A DNA stretch of 12,842 nt, from assembly GCA_946478755.1 (NCBI GenBank), contig CAMLDJ010000149.1, positions 1 to 12,842 of the forward strand, given 5' to 3'. The notes beneath the pieces were generated by a model, which ran no database searches, was not told the DNA's origin, and was given only the letters and a program-made list of their open reading frames with translations. The translations under genes were made by a program, and so were the position numbers. Positions 1 to 5,820 of the stretch are shown here, piece by piece (the stretch's first letter is position 1; every line of letters starts with the position of its first letter). Origin of the DNA: an uncultured Pedobacter sp. (GTDB taxonomy: Bacteria > Bacteroidota > Bacteroidia > Sphingobacteriales > Sphingobacteriaceae).

Positions 1-94
1 GATACATGCCAAGCGCTTTATTGAATTCTAAAAGAAGTGGCTCTAACGTTGTCTGCGCGTTGTGTTGTAAAAATAACTGGCGTTGTGTAAGCAT
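1..94 (-). CDS. Class III (acetylornithine/aspartate-family) aminotransferase, N-terminal fragment
   Basis: Only the first 31 codons are present; the gene runs off the left edge of the window. The ATG is at 92-94 and the reading is MLTQRQLFLQHNAQTT, continuing with a PLLLE.FNKA.GMY pattern. This matches my memory of the N-terminus of Bacteroidota PLP-dependent class III aminotransferases (RQLF..H.AQT...PL.LE...A.G.Y). The catalytic lysine and PLP-binding region lie outside the window, so the enzyme class rests on this short signature and the substrate cannot be judged. It begins 15 nt after the stop of the Spy-like gene on the same strand, so it may be the last visible member of the same transcript. 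An unrelated small protein is possible but less likely. Confidence 0.55.
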   Translation of the reverse strand, partial: MLTQRQLFLQHNAQTTLEPLLLEFNKALGMY

Positions 95-109
95 AGCCAA
101 AAATACGAA

Positions 110-562
110 TTAATTTCGCTGTGGCCAGTTATTGTTCCTGTATTTAGACAGTAGTTCCCTTTTAAAGGCTTCCTGGGCCCGGTAGAATTTACCGACTATT
201 TTAATGGGCAGATTAGATTTTAACTTATTATAATATTTCTTCTCCAGGTTTAATTCGCGCTGCTTAAAGCTGAAGTCGTTAACAATGAGGTTTTGCACTT
301 CAGTATCAGAAAGTTCTTCAATTTCTGTGATTTTTCTGAAACTGATCATCTTTTGCCCACGTTCTTTGCGTAGCGCATTTTGTTCCTTTTGCCAGGCATT
401 ATATATTGGCCAGAAGATCTTTGCTTCATCTGAAGAAAGATCAAGTTTGTGAGTTAAATAGGCAATCTTATACGATTCTATTTCATTTCTCCGATCGGTC
501 GGCTTTTGTGCCATTGCCATAGCGGGGAACAAGAAGAGTATAGCGATAATTAACTTTTTCAT
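110..562 (-). CDS. Spy/CpxP-like small periplasmic protein ('sensor of ECF-type sigma factor' family)
   Basis: The protein has 150 residues. Residues 1-19 form a clear Sec signal peptide (MKKLIIAILFLFPAMAMAQ, cleavage after AMA), so it is probably periplasmic. The mature part is charged and predicted helical, with the pattern ESYKIAYLTHKLDLSSDEA followed by FWPIYN at about residues 51-56. That is the hallmark of a Bacteroidota family often annotated as sensor of ECF-type sigma factor and related in style to the Spy/CpxP helical chaperones. It is the third gene of a sigma factor / membrane protein / periplasmic protein cassette on the same strand. By family knowledge it may sense envelope state or feed back on the sigma factor; that role is inferred. 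Its leader carries a hairpin motif also found before the transketolase C-subunit gene. Confidence 0.7.
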   Translation of the reverse strand: MKKLIIAILFLFPAMAMAQKPTDRRNEIESYKIAYLTHKLDLSSDEAKIFWPIYNAWQKEQNALRKERGQKMISFRKITEIEELSDTEVQNLIVNDFSFKQRELNLEKKYYNKLKSNLPIKIVGKFYRAQEAFKRELLSKYRNNNWPQRN

Positions 563-582
563 CAGTATATAATTTATTTTTT

Positions 583-612
583 ATGGTGATGAAGCTTGCA
601 AAGCTTATTCAT
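583..612 (-). promoter_or_regulatory. Leader hairpin, copy B, before the Spy-like gene
   Basis: Read on the minus strand, an outer stem ATGAA/TTCAT (plus 608-612 with 589-593) encloses an inner GCTT/AAGC stem with loop TGC and a three-base bulge. It is followed directly by CACCAT and an A-rich run, and the gene's ATG begins 20 nt after the motif. The 13-mer GCTTCATCACCAT is identical to one 18 nt before the transketolase C-subunit start (2900-2912). The function is unknown; an RNA control element or a small dispersed palindrome are both possible. Confidence 0.4.
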
Positions 613-657
613 TGTGTTTGTAAGCGCTAAGCTTATGCAGGTTTCATTTGGTGATAT

Positions 658-1302
658 TTATAAATCCGTGGCAAGATCGCTCTGTGAATAATTGTTAAGG
701 ATATAATTTTCCAGGGCCACATCTGTAGCAGCTGGCTCTGTCTTTTGCAAATCGTTGGCCTGTATATGATCGATAATTACCTGCTCATCAATATCGTATA
801 GTATTTGTTCGGTAGCCATATCTGCATAAGCAACTTTACTATTTTGACTATGCTGCTGGTAAAAATATATCCCTGTCGTACTCAGTATGATAAAGCAGGC
901 TGCGGAAGCATATTTTAACAAACTGGAATGCCATAAACGAATAACTTTTGAACGGTAGGCCTTTTTTTCTTTTTTAAGGGGATGGTTTAGAATAATAGTC
1001 TGTTGCTGTTCAAAAAAGCCTTCAGGAATATCATAGCCGGAAACCGGGTTGAGCGCTTTTAAACGCGCTGTAAATAATGCTGAGCCGATATGCGCATTAA
1101 GGTCGTTAAAATAGTTTTCAGGTGTAGTGAGCCCAGTCTCGGGTACTTCATTTTGCAGTTTCTCTAGAAATACGCCATTTGATATCCGATGTGACAAATC
1201 GTCAAAGTAGTCGTCAGGAACAGAAAAAGGGCGGTGCATAGGCAAACCTGCCAATATAGGAGCTTCCTTTTTCCAATCATTATGTCCTAGTTTATCATCC
1301 AT
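658..1302 (-). CDS. Single-pass membrane protein in anti-sigma position, with three PxxYF repeats
   Basis: The protein has 214 residues and no N-terminal signal peptide. One hydrophobic segment at about 129-149 (YASAACFIILSTTGIYFY) follows a basic stretch (KKEKKAYRSK), which suggests a cytoplasmic N-terminal half of about 125 residues and a short periplasmic tail. The cytoplasmic part holds three spaced copies of a short motif: FSVPDDYFDDLSHRI at 26-40, TTPENYFNDLNAHI at 59-72 and YDIPEGFFEQQQTII at 90-104. The tail ends in acidic helical sequence (EQILYDIDEQVIIDHIQ). It starts 34 nt after the ECF sigma gene and precedes a periplasmic Spy-like gene, which is the usual place of an anti-sigma factor. 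I see no zinc-finger (ZAS) motif and no FecR domain, so anti-sigma function rests on context and topology. Confidence 0.6.
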   Translation of the reverse strand: MDDKLGHNDWKKEAPILAGLPMHRPFSVPDDYFDDLSHRISNGVFLEKLQNEVPETGLTTPENYFNDLNAHIGSALFTARLKALNPVSGYDIPEGFFEQQQTIILNHPLKKEKKAYRSKVIRLWHSSLLKYASAACFIILSTTGIYFYQQHSQNSKVAYADMATEQILYDIDEQVIIDHIQANDLQKTEPAATDVALENYILNNYSQSDLATDL

Positions 1303-1336
1303 TTCACATATATTGATACTTTATATCCCAAAAGGT

Positions 1337-1897
1337 TTAAAAGGTAATGTCTTCATTTAGCATAAAATTTTCAACTTTTTTTACGGCAATATGGAATGAG
1401 GCTTTTAAAGCGCCCACACTGGTGCCTGTTATTTCAGCTATCTCATCATACTTTAAGTCATCAAAGTATTTCATGTTGAATATCAGCCGTTGTTTTTCGG
1501 GTAATGTAAGCAATGCCTGTTGCAGTTTTAACTGAACCTTGTCGCCGTTAAAATGAGGAGAGGCTATTAAAGTTTCAGCGAGCTCTGCCGACACCTCTTC
1601 TAAAGGAGTATTGTTGCGCTGTTTCTTTTTGTTTAAAAAAGTAATGGACTCATTTGTTGCAATGCGATAGATCCAGGTATACAGTTGTGAGTCGCTGCGA
1701 AATTTATCCAGGTTCTTCCAGACTTTTATAAAGGTATCCTGTACCAGGTCATCCGCGTCATCATGGTCGATGACTAATCGCCTGATGTGCCAGTAGATTT
1801 TCTGCTGGTATTTATGCAGAAGCAGGTTAAAGGCTTCATCACGAGTTTTTTCATTTAGGAATTTCTCTAAAATTTCTGCGTCTTCAACCTGCTTCAT
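1337..1897 (-). CDS. ECF-type RNA polymerase sigma factor (sigma-70 family)
   Basis: The protein has 186 residues, the normal size for an ECF sigma factor with only regions 2 and 4. Region 2 covers about 23-92 and contains the core-binding and -10 recognition pattern DADDLVQDTFIKVWKNL (47-63) and TWIYRIATNESITFLNKKK (74-92). Region 4 covers about 124-178 with LTLPEKQRLIFNMKYFDDL and the helix-turn-helix YDEIAEITGTSVGALKASF. It directs RNA polymerase to a dedicated promoter set, which cannot be named from sequence alone. The start lies 12 nt after the transketolase C-subunit stop, with no room for a separate promoter in the gap, so it is probably co-transcribed with transketolase unless a promoter sits inside that coding region. 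An out-of-frame ATG four bases upstream gives only a five-codon frame. Confidence 0.93.
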   Translation of the reverse strand: MKQVEDAEILEKFLNEKTRDEAFNLLLHKYQQKIYWHIRRLVIDHDDADDLVQDTFIKVWKNLDKFRSDSQLYTWIYRIATNESITFLNKKKQRNNTPLEEVSAELAETLIASPHFNGDKVQLKLQQALLTLPEKQRLIFNMKYFDDLKYDEIAEITGTSVGALKASFHIAVKKVENFMLNEDITF

Positions 1898-1909
1898 TCA
1901 TTATTCTTT

Positions 1910-2881
1910 TTACGATAGCATTATTTTTTTGGCTCTTTTAATCACCTTTTGCGCAGCCTCTACAATATTTACACTGTCTAAGCCATACTTGGTCATCAGC
2001 TGATCAGGCGTGCCGCTTTCCCCAAAGCTATCGTTTACCGCTACAAATTCCTGTGGTGTTGGCAATTCCGTTGAAAGTAACCTTGCAACACTTTCACCTA
2101 AACCTCCGTATTTGTTATGTTCCTCGCAGGTAACCACACAGCCGGTCTTCTTTACTGATTTAAGGACTGCTTCTTCATCCAAAGGTTTAATGGTGTGGAT
2201 ATTGATAATTTCAGCATCGATGCCCATTTCAGCTAATTTTTCACCGGCCTCAATTGCTTTCCAAACCATGTGTCCTGTGGCAATGATCGTTACATCGGTA
2301 CCTTCATTTACCATCCAGGCTTTTCCTATTTCAAATTTCTGATCAGGATCAGTAAATACAGGAATCACCGGACGGCCAAAGCGCAGATATACCGGGCCGT
2401 GGTGCTCGGCAATTGCAATGGTGGCAGCCTTAGTCTGGTTGTAGTCGCAGGTGTTGATCACCGTCATGCCAGGCAGCATTTTCATTAAACCGATATCTTC
2501 AAGAATCTGGTGGGTCGCGCCATCTTCACCCAGGGTTAAGCCTGCATGCGAAGCACATATCTTTACGTTTTTATCCGAGTATGCTACCGATTGGCGGATC
2601 TGATCGTAAACTCTTCCTGTAGAAAAGTTAGCGAAAGTTCCGGTAAACGGTACTTTTCCACCGATGGTTAAGCCGGCAGCAATACCAATCATATTGGCTT
2701 CGGCAATGCCGATCTGGAAAAAACGCTCAGGAAATTCTTTTATAAACGCGTCCATTTTTAAAGATCCTACAAGGTCAGCACAAAGTGCTACAACTTCAGG
2801 GTTCTTCTTTCCTGCTTCAAGCAATCCTGCTCCAAAGCCAGAACGTGTATCTTTTTTTTCAGTGTATGTATACTTTTTCAT
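1910..2881 (-). CDS. Transketolase, C-terminal subunit (pyrimidine-binding and C-terminal domains)
   Basis: The protein has 323 residues and corresponds to the second half of a full-length transketolase (about 660 residues). It carries the pyrimidine-binding domain, with ERFFQIGIAEANMIGIAAG containing the cofactor-activating glutamate (E61), then FANFSTGRVYDQIRQ, SHAGLTLGEDGATHQ (H112, H124) and PVYLRFGRP. The C-terminal transketolase domain follows from about 190 (DVTIIATG, INIHTIKPLD, VVTCEEH, GESG). With the N-subunit it moves two-carbon ketol units between sugar phosphates in the non-oxidative pentose phosphate pathway, in the cytoplasm. The pair is adjacent and co-oriented with 51 nt between them, holding a leader hairpin. 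A DXS-type enzyme is less likely because DXS is normally one chain. A split transketolase is a known arrangement, so this is not a broken gene. Confidence 0.93.
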   Translation of the reverse strand: MKKYTYTEKKDTRSGFGAGLLEAGKKNPEVVALCADLVGSLKMDAFIKEFPERFFQIGIAEANMIGIAAGLTIGGKVPFTGTFANFSTGRVYDQIRQSVAYSDKNVKICASHAGLTLGEDGATHQILEDIGLMKMLPGMTVINTCDYNQTKAATIAIAEHHGPVYLRFGRPVIPVFTDPDQKFEIGKAWMVNEGTDVTIIATGHMVWKAIEAGEKLAEMGIDAEIINIHTIKPLDEEAVLKSVKKTGCVVTCEEHNKYGGLGESVARLLSTELPTPQEFVAVNDSFGESGTPDQLMTKYGLDSVNIVEAAQKVIKRAKKIMLS

Positions 2882-2899
2882 CTAGTATCTATGTTTTTA

Positions 2900-2930
2900 A
2901 TGGTGATGAAGCCTGCTTCGCAGCTTTCAT
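2900..2930 (-). promoter_or_regulatory. Leader hairpin, copy A, before the transketolase C-subunit gene
   Basis: On the minus strand, an 11-nt arm (ATGAAAGCTGC, plus 2920-2930) faces GCAGGCTTCAT (plus 2906-2916) across a GAA loop, with 9 of 11 positions paired. CACCAT and an A run follow, and the start codon comes 18 nt after the motif. It shares the 13-mer GCTTCATCACCAT, the outer ATGAA/TTCAT stem and the distance to the ATG with the element at 583-612. It lies in the 51-nt gap between the two transketolase genes. Confidence 0.4.
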
Positions 2931-2932
2931 AC

Positions 2933-3778
2933 TTAATAATCTTTAAGGGTACTACTTAATTGAGCTAAGGCCGCCGCGAGCTGCTCGTCGTTAGGAGCTA
3001 CACCATGCCATTTGTGTGATCCCATCATGAAATCGACACCATAACCCATTTGGGTACTCATCAGGTTTAAAACTGGTTTTCCTTTGCCTGTTAATGATTT
3101 AGCATAATGCAACGCTTTAACAATTGAATCCATATCATTACCGTCGGAATTGATCACATGCCATCCAAAAGCTTCAAATTTTGCCTGCAGGTTCTCCAGA
3201 GATAAAACTTTTTCTGTAGGCCCATCTATCTGCTGTCCGTTATAATCGACAGAAGCGATCAGATTGTCTACCTTATTGTGAGGTGCATACATGATGGCTT
3301 CCCAGTTTTGGCCTTCCTGTAATTCACCATCGCCAAGCAGGACAAATACGGTCGAGTGATCTTTGTTTAATTTTTTCGCCTGAGCTGCACCGATGGCTAC
3401 AGACATACCCTGACCTAAAGAGCCGGAAGCGATTCTGATGCCCGGAAGTCCTTCATGAGTAGTAGGGTGGCCTTGCAACCTGGAGTTTAGTTTTCTGAAA
3501 GTAGCCATTTCACTCACTTCAAAGTAACCTGACCTGGCCAGGACACTATAGAAAACAGGTGAGATATGTCCATTTGAAAGGAAAAACAAATCTTCGCCCT
3601 TTCCGTCCATTTTAAAATCAGTAGAGTGGTTCATGATTTCAAAATACAATGCAGTCATAAAATCTGCACAGCCTAAGGATCCTCCCGGGTGGCCCGATTG
3701 GCAGGCATGTACCATTCTAACGATATCCCGTCTTACCTGAGCAGCGATATCTTCTAATTCATTTATTTTATGTTTCAT
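2933..3778 (-). CDS. Transketolase, N-terminal (thiamine pyrophosphate-binding) subunit
   Basis: The protein has 281 residues and corresponds to the first half of transketolase. Visible signatures are SGHPGGSLGCADFMTALYF (H30 in the GHPGG motif), LSNGHISPVFYSVL (H71), LQGHPT (H104), GSLGQGMSVAIGAA (119-132) and the thiamine diphosphate/Mg motif that begins GDGELQEGQNWEA at 149 and ends in N180. It ends in the usual HKWHG.AP pattern before a short tail. It pairs with the downstream C-subunit to make the active enzyme of the pentose phosphate pathway. The chosen ATG (3776-3778) gives the normal family N-terminus; the leader AACAACCCCAATTA has no Shine-Dalgarno sequence, as is usual in this phylum. 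A good -7 box lies 25 nt upstream and a LacI-type operator about 90 nt upstream, so sugar-responsive control is plausible. Confidence 0.94.
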   Translation of the reverse strand: MKHKINELEDIAAQVRRDIVRMVHACQSGHPGGSLGCADFMTALYFEIMNHSTDFKMDGKGEDLFFLSNGHISPVFYSVLARSGYFEVSEMATFRKLNSRLQGHPTTHEGLPGIRIASGSLGQGMSVAIGAAQAKKLNKDHSTVFVLLGDGELQEGQNWEAIMYAPHNKVDNLIASVDYNGQQIDGPTEKVLSLENLQAKFEAFGWHVINSDGNDMDSIVKALHYAKSLTGKGKPVLNLMSTQMGYGVDFMMGSHKWHGVAPNDEQLAAALAQLSSTLKDY

Positions 3779-3803
3779 TAATTGGGGTTGTTGATTAATA
3801 GCA

Positions 3804-3811
3804 CAAATGTA
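3804..3811 (-). promoter_or_regulatory. Candidate -7 promoter box for the transketolase series
   Basis: The minus strand reads TACATTTG, a full match to the Bacteroidota -7 consensus TAnnTTTG, placed to give a leader of about 20 nt before the transketolase N-subunit ATG. No clear TTG sits at the expected -33 distance, so the promoter may be weak or need an activator. Confidence 0.45.
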
Positions 3812-3869
3812 ATTAAAAATCCTTTGGGGGTGACATGTAATGGCAAAGTTGGTGGAAAGAGGGCTTTTT

Positions 3870-3885
3870 AAGCAAACGTTTGCGT
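3870..3885. promoter_or_regulatory. LacI-family operator palindrome (PurR/CcpA-like)
   Basis: The 16-mer AAGCAAACGTTTGCGT has a perfect 12-bp palindromic core (GCAAACGTTTGC, 3872-3883) with the central CG typical of LacI-family operators, and it differs in one base from the ideal PurR-type site ACGCAAACGTTTGCGT. It lies in the divergent region, 91 nt from the transketolase start and 111 nt from the sugar transporter start, so it could control either or both. No LacI-family gene is in the window. The match is seen directly; regulator identity and direction of control are inferred. Confidence 0.6.
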
Positions 3886-3996
3886 GAAAAATGTCAATTA
3901 AGTATAGAATTCAATGAAAATTTATATTTTTAGAGCTTGAAGTTTTTAAAAAAGTTAAAGAAGTGCGCGTAAAACAAACTAACTAATGAACTTATT

Positions 3997-5280
3997 ATGA
4001 CAAACCAATCAAAATCGTCAGTGATTTCTCCTATTGTAACGATTGGAGCCCTATTCTTTATTTTTGGCTTTGTAACCTGGGCCAACAGTACATTAATTCC
4101 TTTTTTAAAACTGGCTTGTGGTCTAAAGACCGACTTTGAGGCTTTTTTGGTAACTTTTGCCTCCTACATTGCTTATTTCTTTCTCGCATTGCCGTCCTCA
4201 TGGATCTTAAAGAAACTGGGATTCAAAAACGGATTGGTCATTGGACTAATTATTTTAGGCGTAGGATCTCTTGTTTTCATTCCTGCGGCAAGTTCAAGAA
4301 GCTTTGGATTATTTTTAACCGGTATTTTTATCCAGGGTGCAGCTTTATCTTTACTGCAAACAGCATCTAATCCATATATCAGCATCATTGGGCCGATAGA
4401 AAGTGCAGCGAAGCGCATCAGTATCATGGGACTATGCAATAAGTTTGCAGGAATCATTGTACCGATCATTATGGGTACATTGTTCCTTAAAAATGCTTCT
4501 GGCATTGAAGCGAAGATCAACAATGCGGCAACGACATTTTCAGAGAGGGAAGCTTTACTGACCGAGGTTCTAGGTCGGGTGTACATGCCTTACATCGTGT
4601 TGGCAATCGTATTTGTCGCATTTGCACTGTTTATTAAATATTCAAATTTGCCTGAAGTTGATGTCGATAAAGAAGAGGTGATTGAAGGCGAGGAGACAAA
4701 AACAGTCAAGACTTCAATTTTTCAATTTCCGCATCTGTTTCTTGGAGCGTTCTGCATTTTTGTTTATGTGGCTGCAGAAGTAATGGCCGGTGATATCATT
4801 GGGGTATATGGCAAAGAACTCGGTATCAGTCCCGATATCAGTAAGTATTTCACCACGTTAACGCTGACGAGCATGCTGGTTGGTTATTTCATTGGGATTG
4901 CTACGATTCCTAAATACATTACCCAACAGGCAGCACTTAAAATCTGTGCCATCACAGGAGTCCTGTTTGTTTGCGCCGCTTATTTCACGGATGGCTATAC
5001 ATCGGTCATATTTGTGGGGCTGCTGGGACTGGCCAACTCTTTAATGTGGCCGGCTATATTCCCTCTGGGGATAAAGGGATTGGGTAAGTTTACCAAAACT
5101 GGTTCTGCAATAATGATTATGGGTATCGCGGGTGGTGCCATCTGGCCTTTAATTTATGGCTACCTGAAAGATTATGCCGGTATGCATTTCCAGCTGGCTT
5201 TCTTTGTGAGCGTATTGCCTTGTTACTTATACATCTGGTTTTTTGCGGTTTCCGGACATAAGGTTGGAAAAAAGGCTTAA
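3997..5280 (+). CDS. Sugar:H+ symporter, MFS FucP/GluP family
   Basis: The protein has 427 residues, the usual length for the FHS (fucose:H+ symporter) group of the major facilitator superfamily, with about 12 hydrophobic segments. Recognisable family patterns are TIGALFFIFGFVTWANSTLI in the first helix, the GAALSLLQTASNPYISIIGP signature at 114-133 followed by E135, and GLANSLMWPAIFPLGIKGLG near residue 345. A charged central loop (VDVDKEEVIEGEETKTVK, about 220-240) separates the two halves. It should import a monosaccharide such as glucose, galactose, fucose or another hexose across the inner membrane; the substrate cannot be read from sequence. From memory of E. coli FucP, its first-helix aspartate seems to be a serine here, which would argue against fucose. 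The ATG follows TTATT without a Shine-Dalgarno sequence. A partial -7 box (TATATTTT, 3923-3930) and the LacI-type operator lie upstream. Confidence 0.9.
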   Translation: MTNQSKSSVISPIVTIGALFFIFGFVTWANSTLIPFLKLACGLKTDFEAFLVTFASYIAYFFLALPSSWILKKLGFKNGLVIGLIILGVGSLVFIPAASSRSFGLFLTGIFIQGAALSLLQTASNPYISIIGPIESAAKRISIMGLCNKFAGIIVPIIMGTLFLKNASGIEAKINNAATTFSEREALLTEVLGRVYMPYIVLAIVFVAFALFIKYSNLPEVDVDKEEVIEGEETKTVKTSIFQFPHLFLGAFCIFVYVAAEVMAGDIIGVYGKELGISPDISKYFTTLTLTSMLVGYFIGIATIPKYITQQAALKICAITGVLFVCAAYFTDGYTSVIFVGLLGLANSLMWPAIFPLGIKGLGKFTKTGSAIMIMGIAGGAIWPLIYGYLKDYAGMHFQLAFFVSVLPCYLYIWFFAVSGHKVGKKA

Positions 5281-5296
5281 TTTGATATTGAAGTGC

Positions 5297-5334
5297 AATA
5301 GAAAAGGAGCGAATTAATTTGCTCCTTTTCTATT
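5297..5334. terminator. Strong hairpin terminator between the sugar transporter and bcp, usable on both strands
   Basis: A perfect 14-bp inverted repeat, AATAGAAAAGGAGC (5297-5310) and GCTCCTTTTCTATT (5321-5334), has a 10-nt loop. It sits 16 nt after the transporter stop and 17 nt after the bcp stop on the other strand. Because the stem contains an A run and a T run, it offers a U-rich 3' side in both directions, which fits its place between convergent genes. Confidence 0.85.
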
Positions 5335-5351
5335 TTATTGATTGCAGTTGG

Positions 5352-5816
5352 CTAGCTGTTTATTAATTCCAGGACCTGAGCAGTAGAATTTGCTGTGTCT
5401 ACTTTTTTGATAATGTGTGCAATCACGCCATTCTCATCAATGATAAAAGTCGTCCTGATGGTGCCCATGTATTTTTTGCCATACATGTTTTTTTCGCCCC
5501 AAACGCCATAATCCTGCACAATTTTCTGATCCGTATCGGCCAATAACGTAAAAGGAAGGCTATGCTTGGCTACAAATTTTTGATGAGATTTTTGATCATC
5601 AACACTAACGCCCAAAACAACAATGCCCTTAGCAGCCAATCCCTGATAATTGTCCCTGAAATCACAGGCTTCTGCCGTGCAGCCCGGCGTATCGTCCTTA
5701 GGATAAAAATAAAGAACTACAGTTTTTCCTTTAAACTGATCAAGTGATACCATATTGCCATTCTGGTCTTTTGCGGAAATAGCCGGAGCCTTCTGGCCTT
5801 CTTTTAGTTCGCTCAT
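5352..5816 (-). CDS. bcp: Thioredoxin-dependent peroxiredoxin, Bcp/PrxQ type
   Basis: The protein has 154 residues, like E. coli Bcp (about 156), without a signal peptide, so cytoplasmic. It reduces hydrogen peroxide and organic hydroperoxides using thioredoxin. The active-site block VVLYFYPKDDTPGCTAEACDF holds the peroxidatic Cys46 and, five residues on, the candidate resolving Cys51 of the atypical two-Cys Bcp group. The thioredoxin-fold patterns GVSVDDQKSHQKF, LPFTLLADTD and RTTFIIDENG also fit. It starts 4 nt after the M23 peptidase stop and is the last gene of a three-gene minus-strand set, ending at the shared hairpin terminator. No OxyR-type or other peroxide-responsive site was seen. 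Confidence 0.95.
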   Translation of the reverse strand: MSELKEGQKAPAISAKDQNGNMVSLDQFKGKTVVLYFYPKDDTPGCTAEACDFRDNYQGLAAKGIVVLGVSVDDQKSHQKFVAKHSLPFTLLADTDQKIVQDYGVWGEKNMYGKKYMGTIRTTFIIDENGVIAHIIKKVDTANSTAQVLELINS

Positions 5817-5820
5817 AGTG

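Noticed and set aside
1833..1842. GCTTCATCAC inside the ECF sigma gene, resembling the leader motif
   Set aside because: It is on the opposite strand to the leader copies, lies in coding sequence for the conserved DEAF residues, and has no accompanying hairpin.
2010..2885. Three plus-strand frames opposite the transketolase C-subunit gene
   Set aside because: All are antisense to a gene with complete family motifs and have no coherent domain.
1910..3778. Transketolase read as a gene broken by a mutation
   Set aside because: Both halves have proper starts and stops at the domain boundary, and the split form is a normal arrangement for this enzyme in many bacteria.
4173..4586. Antisense frame of 137 codons within the sugar transporter gene
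   Set aside because: The opposite strand encodes a clear MFS transporter; the antisense product shows no motif and is explained by the codon composition of membrane helices.
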